DNA of 64,000 nt from Streptomyces sp. NRRL F-525 (GTDB lineage: Bacteria; Actinomycetota; Actinomycetes; Streptomycetales; Streptomycetaceae), in contig NZ_JNXE01000015.1 in assembly GCF_000716605.1 (NCBI RefSeq), positions 1 through 64,000 on the forward strand, read 5' to 3'. A program made the translations under genes and the position numbers. Under the pieces are notes generated by a model. It made no database searches. It was not told the DNA's origin and saw nothing but the letters and a program-made list of their open reading frames with translations. The first letter of the stretch is position 1; every line of letters starts with the position of its first letter. Positions 25,356 through 33,619 of the stretch are shown here, piece after piece.

Positions 25356-26237
25356 TCAGTCCCACCAGAAGGACCACACCCGCTGGTTGAGCACGTCGTG
25401 CTGGGCGTACGCGCGCAGGGTCTCGTGATGGCCCTGGATGATGTTGTCGGAGCAGAAGGCGAAGTGCTCGGCGGCGACCGCCTCGGCCTCCTCCCGGGTC
25501 GTCGGCGGGGCCGCGACCGACAGCACCAACTGGTCGGAGGTGAGCGCCACGACGCGTATGCCGAAGCGGTCCTCCCAGGAGCGCAGGACGGCGCAGAGCC
25601 GGGCCACGTCCCCCTCGTAGTTGATCTGTCCGGTCCAGCCGATCGCCGCCGGGATGTCGGCGCTGCGGCGGGCCGGTACGAGGGCGAGGTGCGGTTCCTT
25701 GAGCCAAGTGCCGGTATCCGTAAGGGAGTCGGCGACCTCGGCGGCGCGGGCGTCGGGGTCGGCGGCCGACTCCGTGGCAGGTGCGAGTCCCGGCCACTCG
25801 GGGCCGTAGGGGGCGATCAACTCGTCGTACGTGGCCTGCTCGGGGTAGTGCTCGGCGAAGGAGTCCGTGCTGGGTTGGTCGGTGTCCGGGGCGAGTTCGT
25901 CCGCCGCGTACTCCTCCCAGAACTCCTCCAGGACCTCTTCGGCGTCGTGGTCCCCGGGATACGACGCCTCGTCGGGCAGCAAGTGCCATTCGTCCAGGGC
26001 GCCTTGGTCGCCGCCGAGGTCCAGCAGCACCGGGAGCAGCCCGGCGGCCCGGCGCGCGGACTGGAGAGCGTCGTAGTCCCCGGGCCTCGCCGGCTCGTCC
26101 GCACACCACAACAACGGTTCGTCCGCCGGGCCTTCGGCGGTCACGTCGATCAGACTCCCGGCGGGGAGTTCAAGCCCGAGCGACGTGCCGCTCGGGTCGG
26201 CCGCCAGCGTCGGCAGCGGGTTGGGAAGGGTCGCCAT
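25356..26237 (-). CDS. DUF4253 protein
   Basis: A 293-residue acidic cytoplasmic protein. The C-terminal third (WEDRFGIRVVALTSDQLVLS to AQHDVLNQRVWSFWWD) is the DUF4253 domain, whose function is unknown and which is often found near toxin-antitoxin or polymorphic-toxin genes as a possible immunity-like protein. The N-terminal half is variable. The ATG at 26237 gives MATLPNPLPTLAADPSG, the usual opening; the frame upstream to 26261 has no ribosome site. The paired palindromes at 26335-26367 lie about 100 bp upstream and may control it. No toxin is recognisable beside it. Confidence 0.88.
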   Translation of the reverse strand: MATLPNPLPTLAADPSGTSLGLELPAGSLIDVTAEGPADEPLLWCADEPARPGDYDALQSARRAAGLLPVLLDLGGDQGALDEWHLLPDEASYPGDHDAEEVLEEFWEEYAADELAPDTDQPSTDSFAEHYPEQATYDELIAPYGPEWPGLAPATESAADPDARAAEVADSLTDTGTWLKEPHLALVPARRSADIPAAIGWTGQINYEGDVARLCAVLRSWEDRFGIRVVALTSDQLVLSVAAPPTTREEAEAVAAEHFAFCSDNIIQGHHETLRAYAQHDVLNQRVWSFWWD

Positions 26238-26334
26238 GCCGGAAACCTTAGAGGCGGGCACTGACAGCCGGGTGGGCAGTCGGGCGATCGGAGCCCGGCA
26301 CGAGAGGCGGTGCCTGACGGGACCCTATTGGTGG

Positions 26335-26367
26335 AAGTGTGACACTTTGGCGCGGAGTGTCACACTT
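26335..26367. promoter_or_regulatory. paired AGTGTnACACT palindromes
   Basis: Two 11-bp palindromes, AGTGTGACACT (26336-26346) and AGTGTCACACT (26356-26366), have centres 20 bp apart, two turns of the helix. Together they form a perfect 12-bp inverted repeat around TTGGCGCGG. They lie between the DUF397 gene end and the DUF4253 start. They could be a double operator for the neighbouring XRE regulator, a terminator for the DUF397 transcript, or both. Confidence 0.7.
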
Positions 26368-26392
26368 CTGTGGCTCAGCTTTGACTTGGCTA

Positions 26393-26632
26393 CTACCGGG
26401 TGGCGGTGAACGCAGCCCAGGCGGTGGGGGTGAGTTGGAGCGTCGGCCCGTCGGCTTCCGGGTTCTTGGAGTCGCGGATGTGGATGGTGTGGGGGCAGGC
26501 GGCGACCTCGACGCACTGGCCGCCCTCGTCGCCGCTGTAGCTGGACTTCCGCCAGGTGTAGGCGACTTCGAGGCACGCGCCGCCCTCGTCGCTGCTGTAG
26601 CTCGACTTGAACCACTCAAGTGCGGTGCTCAT
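26393..26632 (-). CDS. DUF397 protein, duplicated domain
   Basis: A 79-residue protein carrying the DUF397 signature twice: FKSSYSSDEGGACLEVA and then WRKSSYSGDEGGQCVEVA, followed by IHIRDSKNPEADGP and the WAAFTATR ending. The first copy is a half unit. DUF397 proteins are the small partners of WhiJ-type XRE regulators and probably act as their antagonists. Its start overlaps the stop of the XRE gene (ATGA at 26629-26632), so the pair is translationally coupled. The DNA of the two half units is also repeated, so the duplication looks recent. Confidence 0.92.
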   Translation of the reverse strand: MSTALEWFKSSYSSDEGGACLEVAYTWRKSSYSGDEGGQCVEVAACPHTIHIRDSKNPEADGPTLQLTPTAWAAFTATR

Positions 26633-27441
26633 TGATCTCCTAGCAGACGGTCCAGCAGGCCCCTGGACTCCTGGGGTGTCAGGGCCTGTGACCGCAGCAT
26701 CGCATATTTGCGGGCCAGGATGGACACCTCATCCAGGTCGGAAACCCACTGGCTGCCGCGTTGCCCTTCGGTGTAGGCCAGGTGCTGGTGGTCCGGTGTC
26801 TCCAGGAGTGTGAAGGGGCCGTTCAGCCCGGCATGCGACGACGCGTTCATCGGCAGGAACTGGAGTGACAGGCCCGGGAGTTCGGCACACTCGCGCAGAA
26901 ACCGGAGCTGCTCGCGGCGGGCCTCCGGTGTCCCGATGCCGAGGTGTAGCACCGGCTCCCAGATGACGAAGCTCATCGTCGGTGGGTTCTTGCGCTGCAG
27001 GATCTCCTGCCGCTCGATACGGCCCGCGAGCTTCGCCGCGATCTCGTCCTCGTCGTAGGCCGGAATGCGTTCCGACAGGACTGCGCGGGCATACTCGGTG
27101 GTCTGGAGCAGGCCCGGGATGACCAGCGCGTCGTACCAGGACAGGGAGATGGCCTCGCGCTCCTGCAGCATGTACTCCTCGGCGTAGAGCGGGAATTGGT
27201 CGATCTCCGGGAGGTTGTCGACGCCCGCCTCGAACGTCCCCTTCGTGTCGAGGATCCTGTCCAGCGACCTGGCGAGCGGCGGCATCAGCCGGCGCCTGCC
27301 CTGCTCGACCGACGCGATGGTCTCCTCGTCGACCAACGCCCGCTCGGCGAGCTGGCGTTGCGTCAACCCGGCGGCCATGCGGGCCGCTTTCACCTGTGCG
27401 CCCAGCAGCCGCATCGTCGAGCGGTTCTTCTTGGAGTTCAT
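26629..27441 (-). CDS. WhiJ-like XRE regulator with DUF5753
   Basis: A 270-residue regulator. The N-terminal helix-turn-helix (LLGAQVKAARMAAGLTQRQL to EETIASVEQGRR) is of XRE type; the rest (FPLYAEEYMLQEREAISLSW to SQWVSDLDEVSILARKYA) is DUF5753, the partner-binding domain found in whiJ-like loci. The ATG at 27441 is used. It overlaps the DUF397 gene, and a HATPase gene diverges upstream, giving the classic three-gene arrangement of S. coelicolor whiJ and abaA-type clusters that affect development and antibiotic production. The target is unknown; the paired palindromes 300 bp past its end are a candidate. Confidence 0.93.
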   Translation of the reverse strand: MNSKKNRSTMRLLGAQVKAARMAAGLTQRQLAERALVDEETIASVEQGRRRLMPPLARSLDRILDTKGTFEAGVDNLPEIDQFPLYAEEYMLQEREAISLSWYDALVIPGLLQTTEYARAVLSERIPAYDEDEIAAKLAGRIERQEILQRKNPPTMSFVIWEPVLHLGIGTPEARREQLRFLRECAELPGLSLQFLPMNASSHAGLNGPFTLLETPDHQHLAYTEGQRGSQWVSDLDEVSILARKYAMLRSQALTPQESRGLLDRLLGDQ

Positions 27442-27539
27442 GCTGTGGTGCTCCCCACATCCACCCGTTCCGGACCCCGCACGGACCCGTACTCCGCCCG
27501 TACAAAAAGGAGTCCAGGGCTCACGCCCTGTCAACGCTA

Positions 27540-28076
27540 GTGACGCTACGCAACTCTTGTCCCGTGAACCTGAGGGAGAAGTTCTTCCGGCGCGAACGCC
27601 GGTCCGTTCCCGCCGCGAGGCAGTTCGCTCACGCGTATCTGGCCGAGTGGGGGCTCGCCGGGACCGAGCGCGGCGCCGATGTACTGGTGTGCGTCAGCGA
27701 GTTGGCGACCAACGCGCTGGTACACGGGGTGCCGCCGGGGCGTCAGTTCCGGCTGTTGCTGCGGTGTGACGGGTACTCGTTGCGGGTCGAGGTGCATGAC
27801 AGCGGGGGTGGTGTGCCGCGGGTCGATACCCACCCTCGCGACACCGACGAGGGCGGGCGCGGGCTGCTGCTGGTCGCCGCGCTGGCCGACAAGTGGGGGG
27901 TGGGGGAACGGGACTTCGGGAAGGTGGTGTGGGCGGAGTTCGCGTGTGAGGACGGTTGGTCTTCAGGGGCTGATGAAGTCCGGGGTGAGCAGGTCTCGGT
28001 AGGGCTCGAAGATCCGGGCCGGGGAGAGCCGGCGGTCGGCGAGTCCGCCGGCGATCAGGTCGAGTGCTGCCAGTGA
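27540..28076 (+). CDS. HATPase (anti-sigma RsbW-like) protein of whiJ-like cluster
   Basis: A protein of about 178 residues with a GHKL ATPase fold: VCVSELATNALVHGV is the N box, VEVHDSGGGVPRV the G1 box, and GGRGLLLVAALADKWG the G2 box. Such single-domain ATPases resemble RsbW/SpoIIAB serine kinases that control sigma factors and are the usual third member of whiJ-like clusters. GTG at 27540 or 27564 could be the start. It is divergent from the XRE gene. The domain ends near 27957; the last 40 residues run antisense into a disrupted gene and may be a later extension after a lost stop. Confidence 0.85.
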   Translation: MTLRNSCPVNLREKFFRRERRSVPAARQFAHAYLAEWGLAGTERGADVLVCVSELATNALVHGVPPGRQFRLLLRCDGYSLRVEVHDSGGGVPRVDTHPRDTDEGGRGLLLVAALADKWGVGERDFGKVVWAEFACEDGWSSGADEVRGEQVSVGLEDPGRGEPAVGESAGDQVECCQ

Positions 28077-28976
28077 CTCTCTGCGGATGATCAACGGCAT
28101 TACTATCGCGGCCAGTTCCCGAGCGGCATGGTCGAGGGGCGGCGGCCACGCTCGGTGCAAGGCCGATATGGGGTCGGTCAGATCCTTCCCGTTGCCTTGG
28201 TACCTGCCCGGAAGCATCTCGCCGAAATACACGCGAGGCAGCTTGGTCCACAGGTGCAGCAGCAACTCGGTCTGGGCGAACGGGGGCTGGGGCAGCGCGC
28301 CGAGGAGTAGCCAGCCGAGGCCGTTCTCCTCGGTCGGCCACTCGCGGGCGACGGCCTGGATCACGAGGTTGTTGTGCACGCTCAGGTGTGCGCCCTGGGC
28401 AAGTTGTTCCCGCAGGTAGTCCGTGACATCCGCGCGCGGTCGTCGGACGAACGCGGCGATCCCCGATCGCACCATCGGCTGACCGCCTCGGCGCGATCGA
28501 GGGCCGCGTCCACGTCATCGCCGTAGGCACTCTGCGGGGCGAGTTCTTCCGTACCCGGCCCCGGAAGCTGTGCGGTCCCCCGCTCGCGGCGGATCTCCCG
28601 GGTGCGGGTCATGACCTCCGCGAGCAGGGCGGTGGCCAGTTGCCGGTCCCGGTCCGTGCGTGCCAGTTGTGAGCTGGTCCGGTCATGCCGGTCGACGGTG
28701 CGGGTCAGTTCGGAGTCGATGCTCCGGAGGCGCGGCAGGTCGGGCGGGACCGCCCCCATGGTCAACTCCCGTTCCCGCGCGAGGTGTTCCACCTCGCCGG
28801 CGAGTACGACCACCCACACGGACAGCACGGACGCGAGGGCAGAGCGCTTTCACGGTGACGCCCGCGACCTCCATACGCCTCCGCAGGAATTTGGCGAGGG
28901 CCGTGTACTCCTCCGTGTCCGCCCGCACCGGGCCGAACTTCCGACCCGGCCGACCGGACGACTGCTGCTCGACCAT
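27963..28976 (-). pseudogene. disrupted regulator-like gene with two frameshifts
   Basis: Three adjacent minus-strand frames read as one protein. The first starts at ATG 28976 after AGGAGA and runs MVEQQSSGRPGRKFGPVRAD to FLRRRMEVAGVTVKAL. The frame then shifts near 28845 to SVLSVWVVVLAGEVEHLARE and a coiled-coil-like part ending DDVDAALDRAEAVSRW. It shifts again near 28470 to VRSGIAAFVRRPRADVTDYL and on to the end at 27963. The layout (short HTH-like region, coiled coil, DxxxAL stretch) resembles Streptomyces regulators near whiJ-like loci. It could instead be two coupled small genes or a sequencing error; I favour a decayed gene. Confidence 0.6.
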
Positions 28977-29340
28977 CTGTCTCCTGGTTCCGGTGGTCCA
29001 TATGTCCATGGACAAAGGGCATTGTCCGGCAACGCAGGCCCCGTGGTCAGGCGCTTCCGCATCGCGGTTGAGGACAAATCGCCGGGCTGCGCACGCTGCT
29101 CGCAGCCCACCCACGGAGAAGCGAGGAACACCCCATGCCCGCGCCCCAACGCACCCGCACCCTCGACCTGTACGGAGCCTGGCTGGGCATCGGACGCGGC
29201 GGGCGGGAGGGGTGAGTCCGGGGCGGGCTGAACAGTGCCCGGCGGAACCATGAACTCCGCAAACCGGGGCACAACCCTCCACCCGCACCGGCGGTCACCC
29301 GTGATGCCCGGAATCCCCTGCTTCACACGGAGGTTGTGCC
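28977..29340. other. 364-bp gap before the RTX-type gene
   Basis: This gap holds a perfect TGTCCATGGACA palindrome (29004-29015), probably in the promoter of the disrupted minus-strand gene. It also holds a possible 27-codon frame (29134-29217, starting MPAPQRTRTLDLYG) with a GAGGA ribosome site. I cannot say whether that frame is expressed. Nothing else is recognisable. Confidence 0.4.
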
Positions 29341-30315
29341 ATGCCCGCTCCCCGTTCGCTCCGTATCAGCCGCAGGACCCTGCGCGCGGCGTCGGCCCTG
29401 AGCCTGGCCGTCGGTGCCGCGCTCGCCGTGACGGTCGCGCTGCCCGCCACCGCCGGAGCCGCGACCGCGTCGGCGACCGTGACGAAGACCGGCGACGGGC
29501 GGCTCGTGTACACGGCGGCGTCCGGCCAGACCAACAAGGTGAGCGTCAGGGCGACTTCGAAGGACGGCGTCCACATCGGCTACGTCATCGACGACGTGGT
29601 CCCGGTCGCCATCGCGGCCGGCGTCCCCTGCACCCACCCCGCCGCCGGTGACCTCACCAGGATCTCCTGCGAGGTCACCGGCAGGACGAGCGGCAACCCG
29701 TACGCCGTCCTCCTGATGTCCCTCGGCGACGGCAACGACACCGTCGCCTACGACAACGCCACCGGCCAGGTCCGCAACTCGGCCCTGCTGAGCCTGGGTT
29801 CGGGCAACGACAAGGCGACCGACACGGGCAAGGTCGACGGCAACGAGATCGACGGCGAAGCGGGCGACGACACCATCACGGCCGGCACGAACGCGCTCGT
29901 CTTCGGCGACGCCGGCAACGACACGATCCACATCGGCGCCCGGTCCTACGCGTCGGGCTGGACCGGTACCGACACCCTCTACGCCACCGGCGACGGCAGC
30001 CGCGTGGACGCGGGCGCGGGCAACGACCTCGTCTACGGCGGCCCGGGCCGCCAGGAGCTGTACGGCGAGGCCGGCAACGACAGGATCAGCAGCGGCACCG
30101 GAAACGACCTCCTGTACGGCGGCACCGGCAACGACACCGTGTACGGCAGCGTCGGCGACGACACGATCTACGGCAACGAGGGCGACGACACCCTGTACGG
30201 GAACAGCGGCGCCGACACGATCTACGGCAACAGCGGCAACGACCGCCTGTACGGCGGCACGGGCCGCGACACGCTCTCGGGCGGGCCGGGGCGGAACGTC
30301 GTACACCAGGACTGA
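29341..30315 (+). CDS. secreted RTX-type calcium-binding repeat protein
   Basis: A 324-residue exported protein. A long signal peptide with a basic start (MPAPRSLRISRRTLRAA) ends around AATAGA at residue 39. From residue 125 on, nonapeptide repeats of the hemolysin/RTX type (GGxGxDxxx) run to the end: SLGDGNDTVAY, GEAGDDTITAG, GGTGNDTVYGS, GNEGDDTLYGN and GGTGRDTLSGG among about a dozen. These form a calcium-stabilised beta roll. There is no catalytic domain, so it is probably a structural or adhesive surface protein. The last repeats, rich in YGN, are the most regular. GGAGG precedes the ATG. Confidence 0.93.
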   Translation: MPAPRSLRISRRTLRAASALSLAVGAALAVTVALPATAGAATASATVTKTGDGRLVYTAASGQTNKVSVRATSKDGVHIGYVIDDVVPVAIAAGVPCTHPAAGDLTRISCEVTGRTSGNPYAVLLMSLGDGNDTVAYDNATGQVRNSALLSLGSGNDKATDTGKVDGNEIDGEAGDDTITAGTNALVFGDAGNDTIHIGARSYASGWTGTDTLYATGDGSRVDAGAGNDLVYGGPGRQELYGEAGNDRISSGTGNDLLYGGTGNDTVYGSVGDDTIYGNEGDDTLYGNSGADTIYGNSGNDRLYGGTGRDTLSGGPGRNVVHQD

Positions 30316-30331
30316 CCCGAGCCGAACTCCC

Positions 30332-32269
30332 TTACGTCCCCGGCTTCCCCAACTTCCGCCGCACCCGCCGTACTTGACGGTTGTCGGCGACGGAGTCGAG
30401 GAGGCGCCGCCCGCTCCCGGCCTCGTACGCCGGGCCCTCCAGGCGGAGCACGGTGCCGTCGCGGACGACCGCGTACGCGAGCGGCCCGGCCGTCTTCGGG
30501 AGGGATACCGGGTGGCGGCCGGAGGGGAGCTTCAGGCGGGCCGGGAGGCGGAGTTGGGCCGTGGCGGTATCGGTACCGGTATTGGGGAGCAGCTCGGCGT
30601 TCACCGCGAGCGTCGCCACGGTGACCTTCACGCGGGCCGGGGCGGAGTCCGCCGTGGCCGCCAGGTACGGCAGGGGGAGCGAACTCCCCTCGCCTCGCTC
30701 GGAGTTGGTCGCGGCGACCGCCGCCGTGTCGGGGCCGAGCTTGCGCTGGCGCTGGTCGATGTCGAGGGCGAGCTGGCCCTTGACCGTCCAGTACGGCAGC
30801 GCGAGCCGGCCACCCGTCAGCGCCGGGCCCGCCGCCGGGCCGTCGCCCGTCACGCGCACCATCCGGTCCACGCCCAGCAGCTGGACGTACGCCCACACGT
30901 CGTGCACGCCCCGCTCCAGCGGACGCCCGCCCGCCAACCGGTCGGGGTCCAGGGACAGTTGACCGGAGGCGATCACCTGCGAACGGCCGTCGCCGAGCGG
31001 TCGTAGGCGCAGCTCCAGGTCGCCCTCCGGATACCACCAGTCCTCGCGGTCACGGTCCTTGACCACCAACTCCGCGTAGGCCAGGCGGAACGGATCGGGG
31101 ACCTCCCAGCCGCCCTCCGCCCCCGGCACGCCTGCCAGCAACTCCGGGTCCAGGTACTGCTTCCCGTCCCGCTCGACGAGAACGAGCGGCTCGCCGTCCC
31201 CGCGCAGCAGCTCCAGCGCGACGTCGGCGACCAACCGGCCGTTCTCCCACCGCAGTTCACCGACCTCGCTCCGGGCCTTCACCTCACGGACGCGCTCCGC
31301 GAGGGCGACAGCACCGTCGAAGTCACCGGCCTCCAGCAGCGTGGCACGCAGGCGGGACACCGCGGGGAGGCCTTCTCGTACGGCGGCGGGGAACTCCTCG
31401 AGCGCCACCTCCCTCGCCGCCTCGAAACGCTGCCGCTGCTCGGCCGGGTCCTCGCGCAGGATCTCCGGCTCGCGGGTGCGGGAGAGGATCTCCACGTGGT
31501 AGAGGCGGTGGAGGAGGCGGTTCTGGAGTGCGTCGATGTCGTCGGACGCGGGTGTGGCGTCCTTGAACTGACGGACGATCGTGCGGGTGTTGGGCCAGAA
31601 ACCGTGCTTCGGGTTGAAACGGTGCTGGGTGTTGTTGCCGCCGTCGTCCCGCTTCATCCAGTAATAGACGGGATAGTCGGCGAGGATCGAAATGCGCTCC
31701 GCCTTCAGATAGGCGGCGCTGACGAAGGCGAGGTCCTCAAGGATCCACGGCCCCTCGGGAAAGCGGAGCCCGTTTTCCTCGAGGAACGCGCGCCGGAACA
31801 TCTTGTGCGGCGACATGCTCTGCATCAGCTCGTCGTTCTCGATCGTGCAGGCGTCCACCGTGCGCCGGAACAACCGCCGGGGCCGCACCATCGTGCTGGA
31901 CATCTTGCCGAGGACGACGTCCGCGTCGTTCCGCTTCGCGTGCTCGTACAGCCGCTCCAGGGCCTCGGGCCCGAGCGTGTCGTCGTGGTCGACGAACTGG
32001 ATGTACTCGCCCTTCGCGTGCCGCATGCCGAGGTTCCGGGGCGCGCCCGGCCAGCCCGAGTTCGGCCGGGTGCGCACCTGGACGTTGGGAGCCCCGGCGG
32101 CGATCTTCTCCAGGCGGCTCAGCGTGTCGTCGGTCGAGCCGTCGTCGACGTAGATGACCTCGTACTCGTCGGCGGGCAGGCTCTGACCCAGCAGGGACGG
32201 CGCGCACTCGTCGACGTACTTCCCGGTGTTGTAGACGGGAACGATCACGCTGACTTTGACTCTCGGCAT
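30332..32269 (-). CDS. GT2 glycosyltransferase with long C-terminal region
   Basis: A 645-residue protein. Residues 1-230 are a GT-A fold family 2 glycosyltransferase: VSVIVPVYNTGKYVDECAPS, YVDDGSTDDT and the DxD-like FVDHDD, then RAFLEENGLRFPEG and EDLAFVSAAYLKA for the acceptor side. The remaining 400 residues contain beta-rich segments of unknown role, as in the wall-polymer glycosyltransferases of actinomycetes. It probably adds sugars to a cell-wall glycopolymer such as a teichoic-acid-like polymer at the cytoplasmic face. The ATG at 32269 is used; the upstream frame to 32473 is rejected for want of a start signal. It converges with the RTX gene at 16 nt. Confidence 0.88.
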   Translation of the reverse strand: MPRVKVSVIVPVYNTGKYVDECAPSLLGQSLPADEYEVIYVDDGSTDDTLSRLEKIAAGAPNVQVRTRPNSGWPGAPRNLGMRHAKGEYIQFVDHDDTLGPEALERLYEHAKRNDADVVLGKMSSTMVRPRRLFRRTVDACTIENDELMQSMSPHKMFRRAFLEENGLRFPEGPWILEDLAFVSAAYLKAERISILADYPVYYWMKRDDGGNNTQHRFNPKHGFWPNTRTIVRQFKDATPASDDIDALQNRLLHRLYHVEILSRTREPEILREDPAEQRQRFEAAREVALEEFPAAVREGLPAVSRLRATLLEAGDFDGAVALAERVREVKARSEVGELRWENGRLVADVALELLRGDGEPLVLVERDGKQYLDPELLAGVPGAEGGWEVPDPFRLAYAELVVKDRDREDWWYPEGDLELRLRPLGDGRSQVIASGQLSLDPDRLAGGRPLERGVHDVWAYVQLLGVDRMVRVTGDGPAAGPALTGGRLALPYWTVKGQLALDIDQRQRKLGPDTAAVAATNSERGEGSSLPLPYLAATADSAPARVKVTVATLAVNAELLPNTGTDTATAQLRLPARLKLPSGRHPVSLPKTAGPLAYAVVRDGTVLRLEGPAYEAGSGRRLLDSVADNRQVRRVRRKLGKPGT

Positions 32270-32423
32270 TCCACGGACCTTACCCGGAGGGCCGACGCGG
32301 GGTGGGGTGACCGATACGGTTCTCGCGGACCCGGGGGCCAAGTCGACGTCGACGGTGGCGGTTCCGATGAGGTGGTGATCGTTCTGACCGGCGAGGAATC
32401 GTGGTAACTCGTGAAGCGCGAGG

Positions 32424-33158
32424 TCAGATGCCGGAGACCGTGGTGCACATCGCACTTCCGTCGACGAGCACATTGGTGTCGTAGGACGCGCTTCCCTCGA
32501 TCTTGAACGACGTCCCTCCGGCGATCTTCGCGGTGAGTGTGCCGATCGTGCCGTCCTTCGCGGTCTCCTCGACCGCGGGGGCGTGCTCCTGCGTCAGTCG
32601 CAGACGTACCTCTCGGCCGGCTTCGCTCTGGCTGTCCCCCGAGGCGAATTGGAGAGTGATGGTGCTGCACGTGGTCGAGGCCATGCCCATCACGATTTTC
32701 CAGCCCGTGCCATGATCGTTCGGGTTTGTCTCTCCGACGTAGTCGAAGGTGTGCTCCCCCACGCTGACGGTCCTCGGGTTGTTGAAGCCGCCGCAGTCGA
32801 ACACGTCGTTGTTCGACTGGCAGAGGGTCCAGAGGGACACGCTTTCCGGACGGCTGGGCCGGGTCGGGGTGTCGTCGGTCGACGGGGCGCCGTCCGTCGG
32901 GTCGTCCTGTGTGGCCGATCCGGAGTCGGGGCTGTCGGTCGTGGCTTCGGTGGAGGGCGTTTCGCTGTCGGCCGGCGTGCTCGCGTCCGACGAATCCCGG
33001 GAGTCGCTGGAAGCCGAGGCGGCGGAGCCAACCACGTTGTGGCCGTTGTGACTACCGCAAATGGCCTGGTCGTGACAGACGTTGTCCGTGCAGCCGGCCG
33101 TGGTCGGGGCCATCAGGCAGACTGCCACGATCGCGGCAGCAGCTAACCGGCGGCTCAC
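32424..33158 (-). CDS. putative lipoprotein with Ser/Thr/Asp-rich linker
   Basis: A 244-residue protein with a lipoprotein signal (MSRRLAAAAIVAVCLMAP, lipobox TTAGC at residues 19-23). After the lipid anchor come CHDQAICGSHNGHNVVGS, a 60-residue Ser/Asp/Thr/Pro linker, and a globular domain (WTLCQSNNDVFDCGGF to SGI) with four cysteines likely to form disulfides. The CHxxAxCG-type motif also occurs in the small protein encoded just upstream, so the two are related. Start GTG 33158 overlaps that gene's stop (GTGA). No known family is recognised. Surface location is confident; the role is unknown. Confidence 0.75.
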   Translation of the reverse strand: MSRRLAAAAIVAVCLMAPTTAGCTDNVCHDQAICGSHNGHNVVGSAASASSDSRDSSDASTPADSETPSTEATTDSPDSGSATQDDPTDGAPSTDDTPTRPSRPESVSLWTLCQSNNDVFDCGGFNNPRTVSVGEHTFDYVGETNPNDHGTGWKIVMGMASTTCSTITLQFASGDSQSEAGREVRLRLTQEHAPAVEETAKDGTIGTLTAKIAGGTSFKIEGSASYDTNVLVDGSAMCTTVSGI

Positions 33159-33370
33159 TTCTTCCCGTTGCTGTTGCCGTTGCCGACGGTGTTCCCGTCG
33201 TTGTCCTCACCGCAGACCGCCGGGCCGTGGCAGCTGATGTCCCGGCCGCCGCCGTCGTCCGGAGCCACGGCCTTCCACGCTCCGAAACCGGCTGCGGCAA
33301 CTGCGGCCAACACGGCCAGCGCCTTGATCCAGACAGCTTGTCGCTGTGCGCCGTTCATCTGCTGCGGCAT
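33155..33370 (-). CDS. small single-pass membrane protein
   Basis: A 71-residue protein: a short N-terminus (MPQQMNGAQRQAVWIK), one hydrophobic helix (ALAVLAAVAAAGFGAWKAV), and an outer tail DISCHGPAVCGEDNDGNTVG. The CHGPAVCG stretch mirrors CHDQAICG in the lipoprotein encoded next, and both continue with N/G-rich sequence, so the two outer tails appear homologous. The genes overlap by GTGA and are co-transcribed. The function is unrecognised. A 249-bp AT-richer gap upstream (33371-33619) probably holds the promoter and nothing else that I can support. Confidence 0.7.
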   Translation of the reverse strand: MPQQMNGAQRQAVWIKALAVLAAVAAAGFGAWKAVAPDDGGGRDISCHGPAVCGEDNDGNTVGNGNSNGKK

Positions 33371-33619
33371 GTGTGGCTCCAGGACGGAAGAGGTGCGGGA
33401 GATCACCGTGATGGTCGATTACCGCCAGATTTACCAGTCGTTGCGCATTCCTCCGCACGATTTCAAACCAGGAACGCAGAAAGCGGAAAATGATCAGCCG
33501 CACCGCCCGCAGAGCTTCATCAGACGAACGGGCGCCCACTACGACATCCGCCTAGACGGGATCACGTCGGCGTCTTAGCCGTGGCCGGGCCGGACTCGCG
33601 GACTCGTGAGAGCGCGAGG

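Noticed and set aside
29134..29217. 27-codon frame with good ribosome site before the RTX-type gene
   Set aside because: Too short to support on its own; kept only as a note in the gap entry.
33411..33578. 55-codon forward frame beginning MVDYRQIYQSL
   Set aside because: It has a passable ribosome site but lies in the AT-richer promoter gap of the minus-strand genes, resembles nothing, and the composition does not show the usual third-position GC bias.
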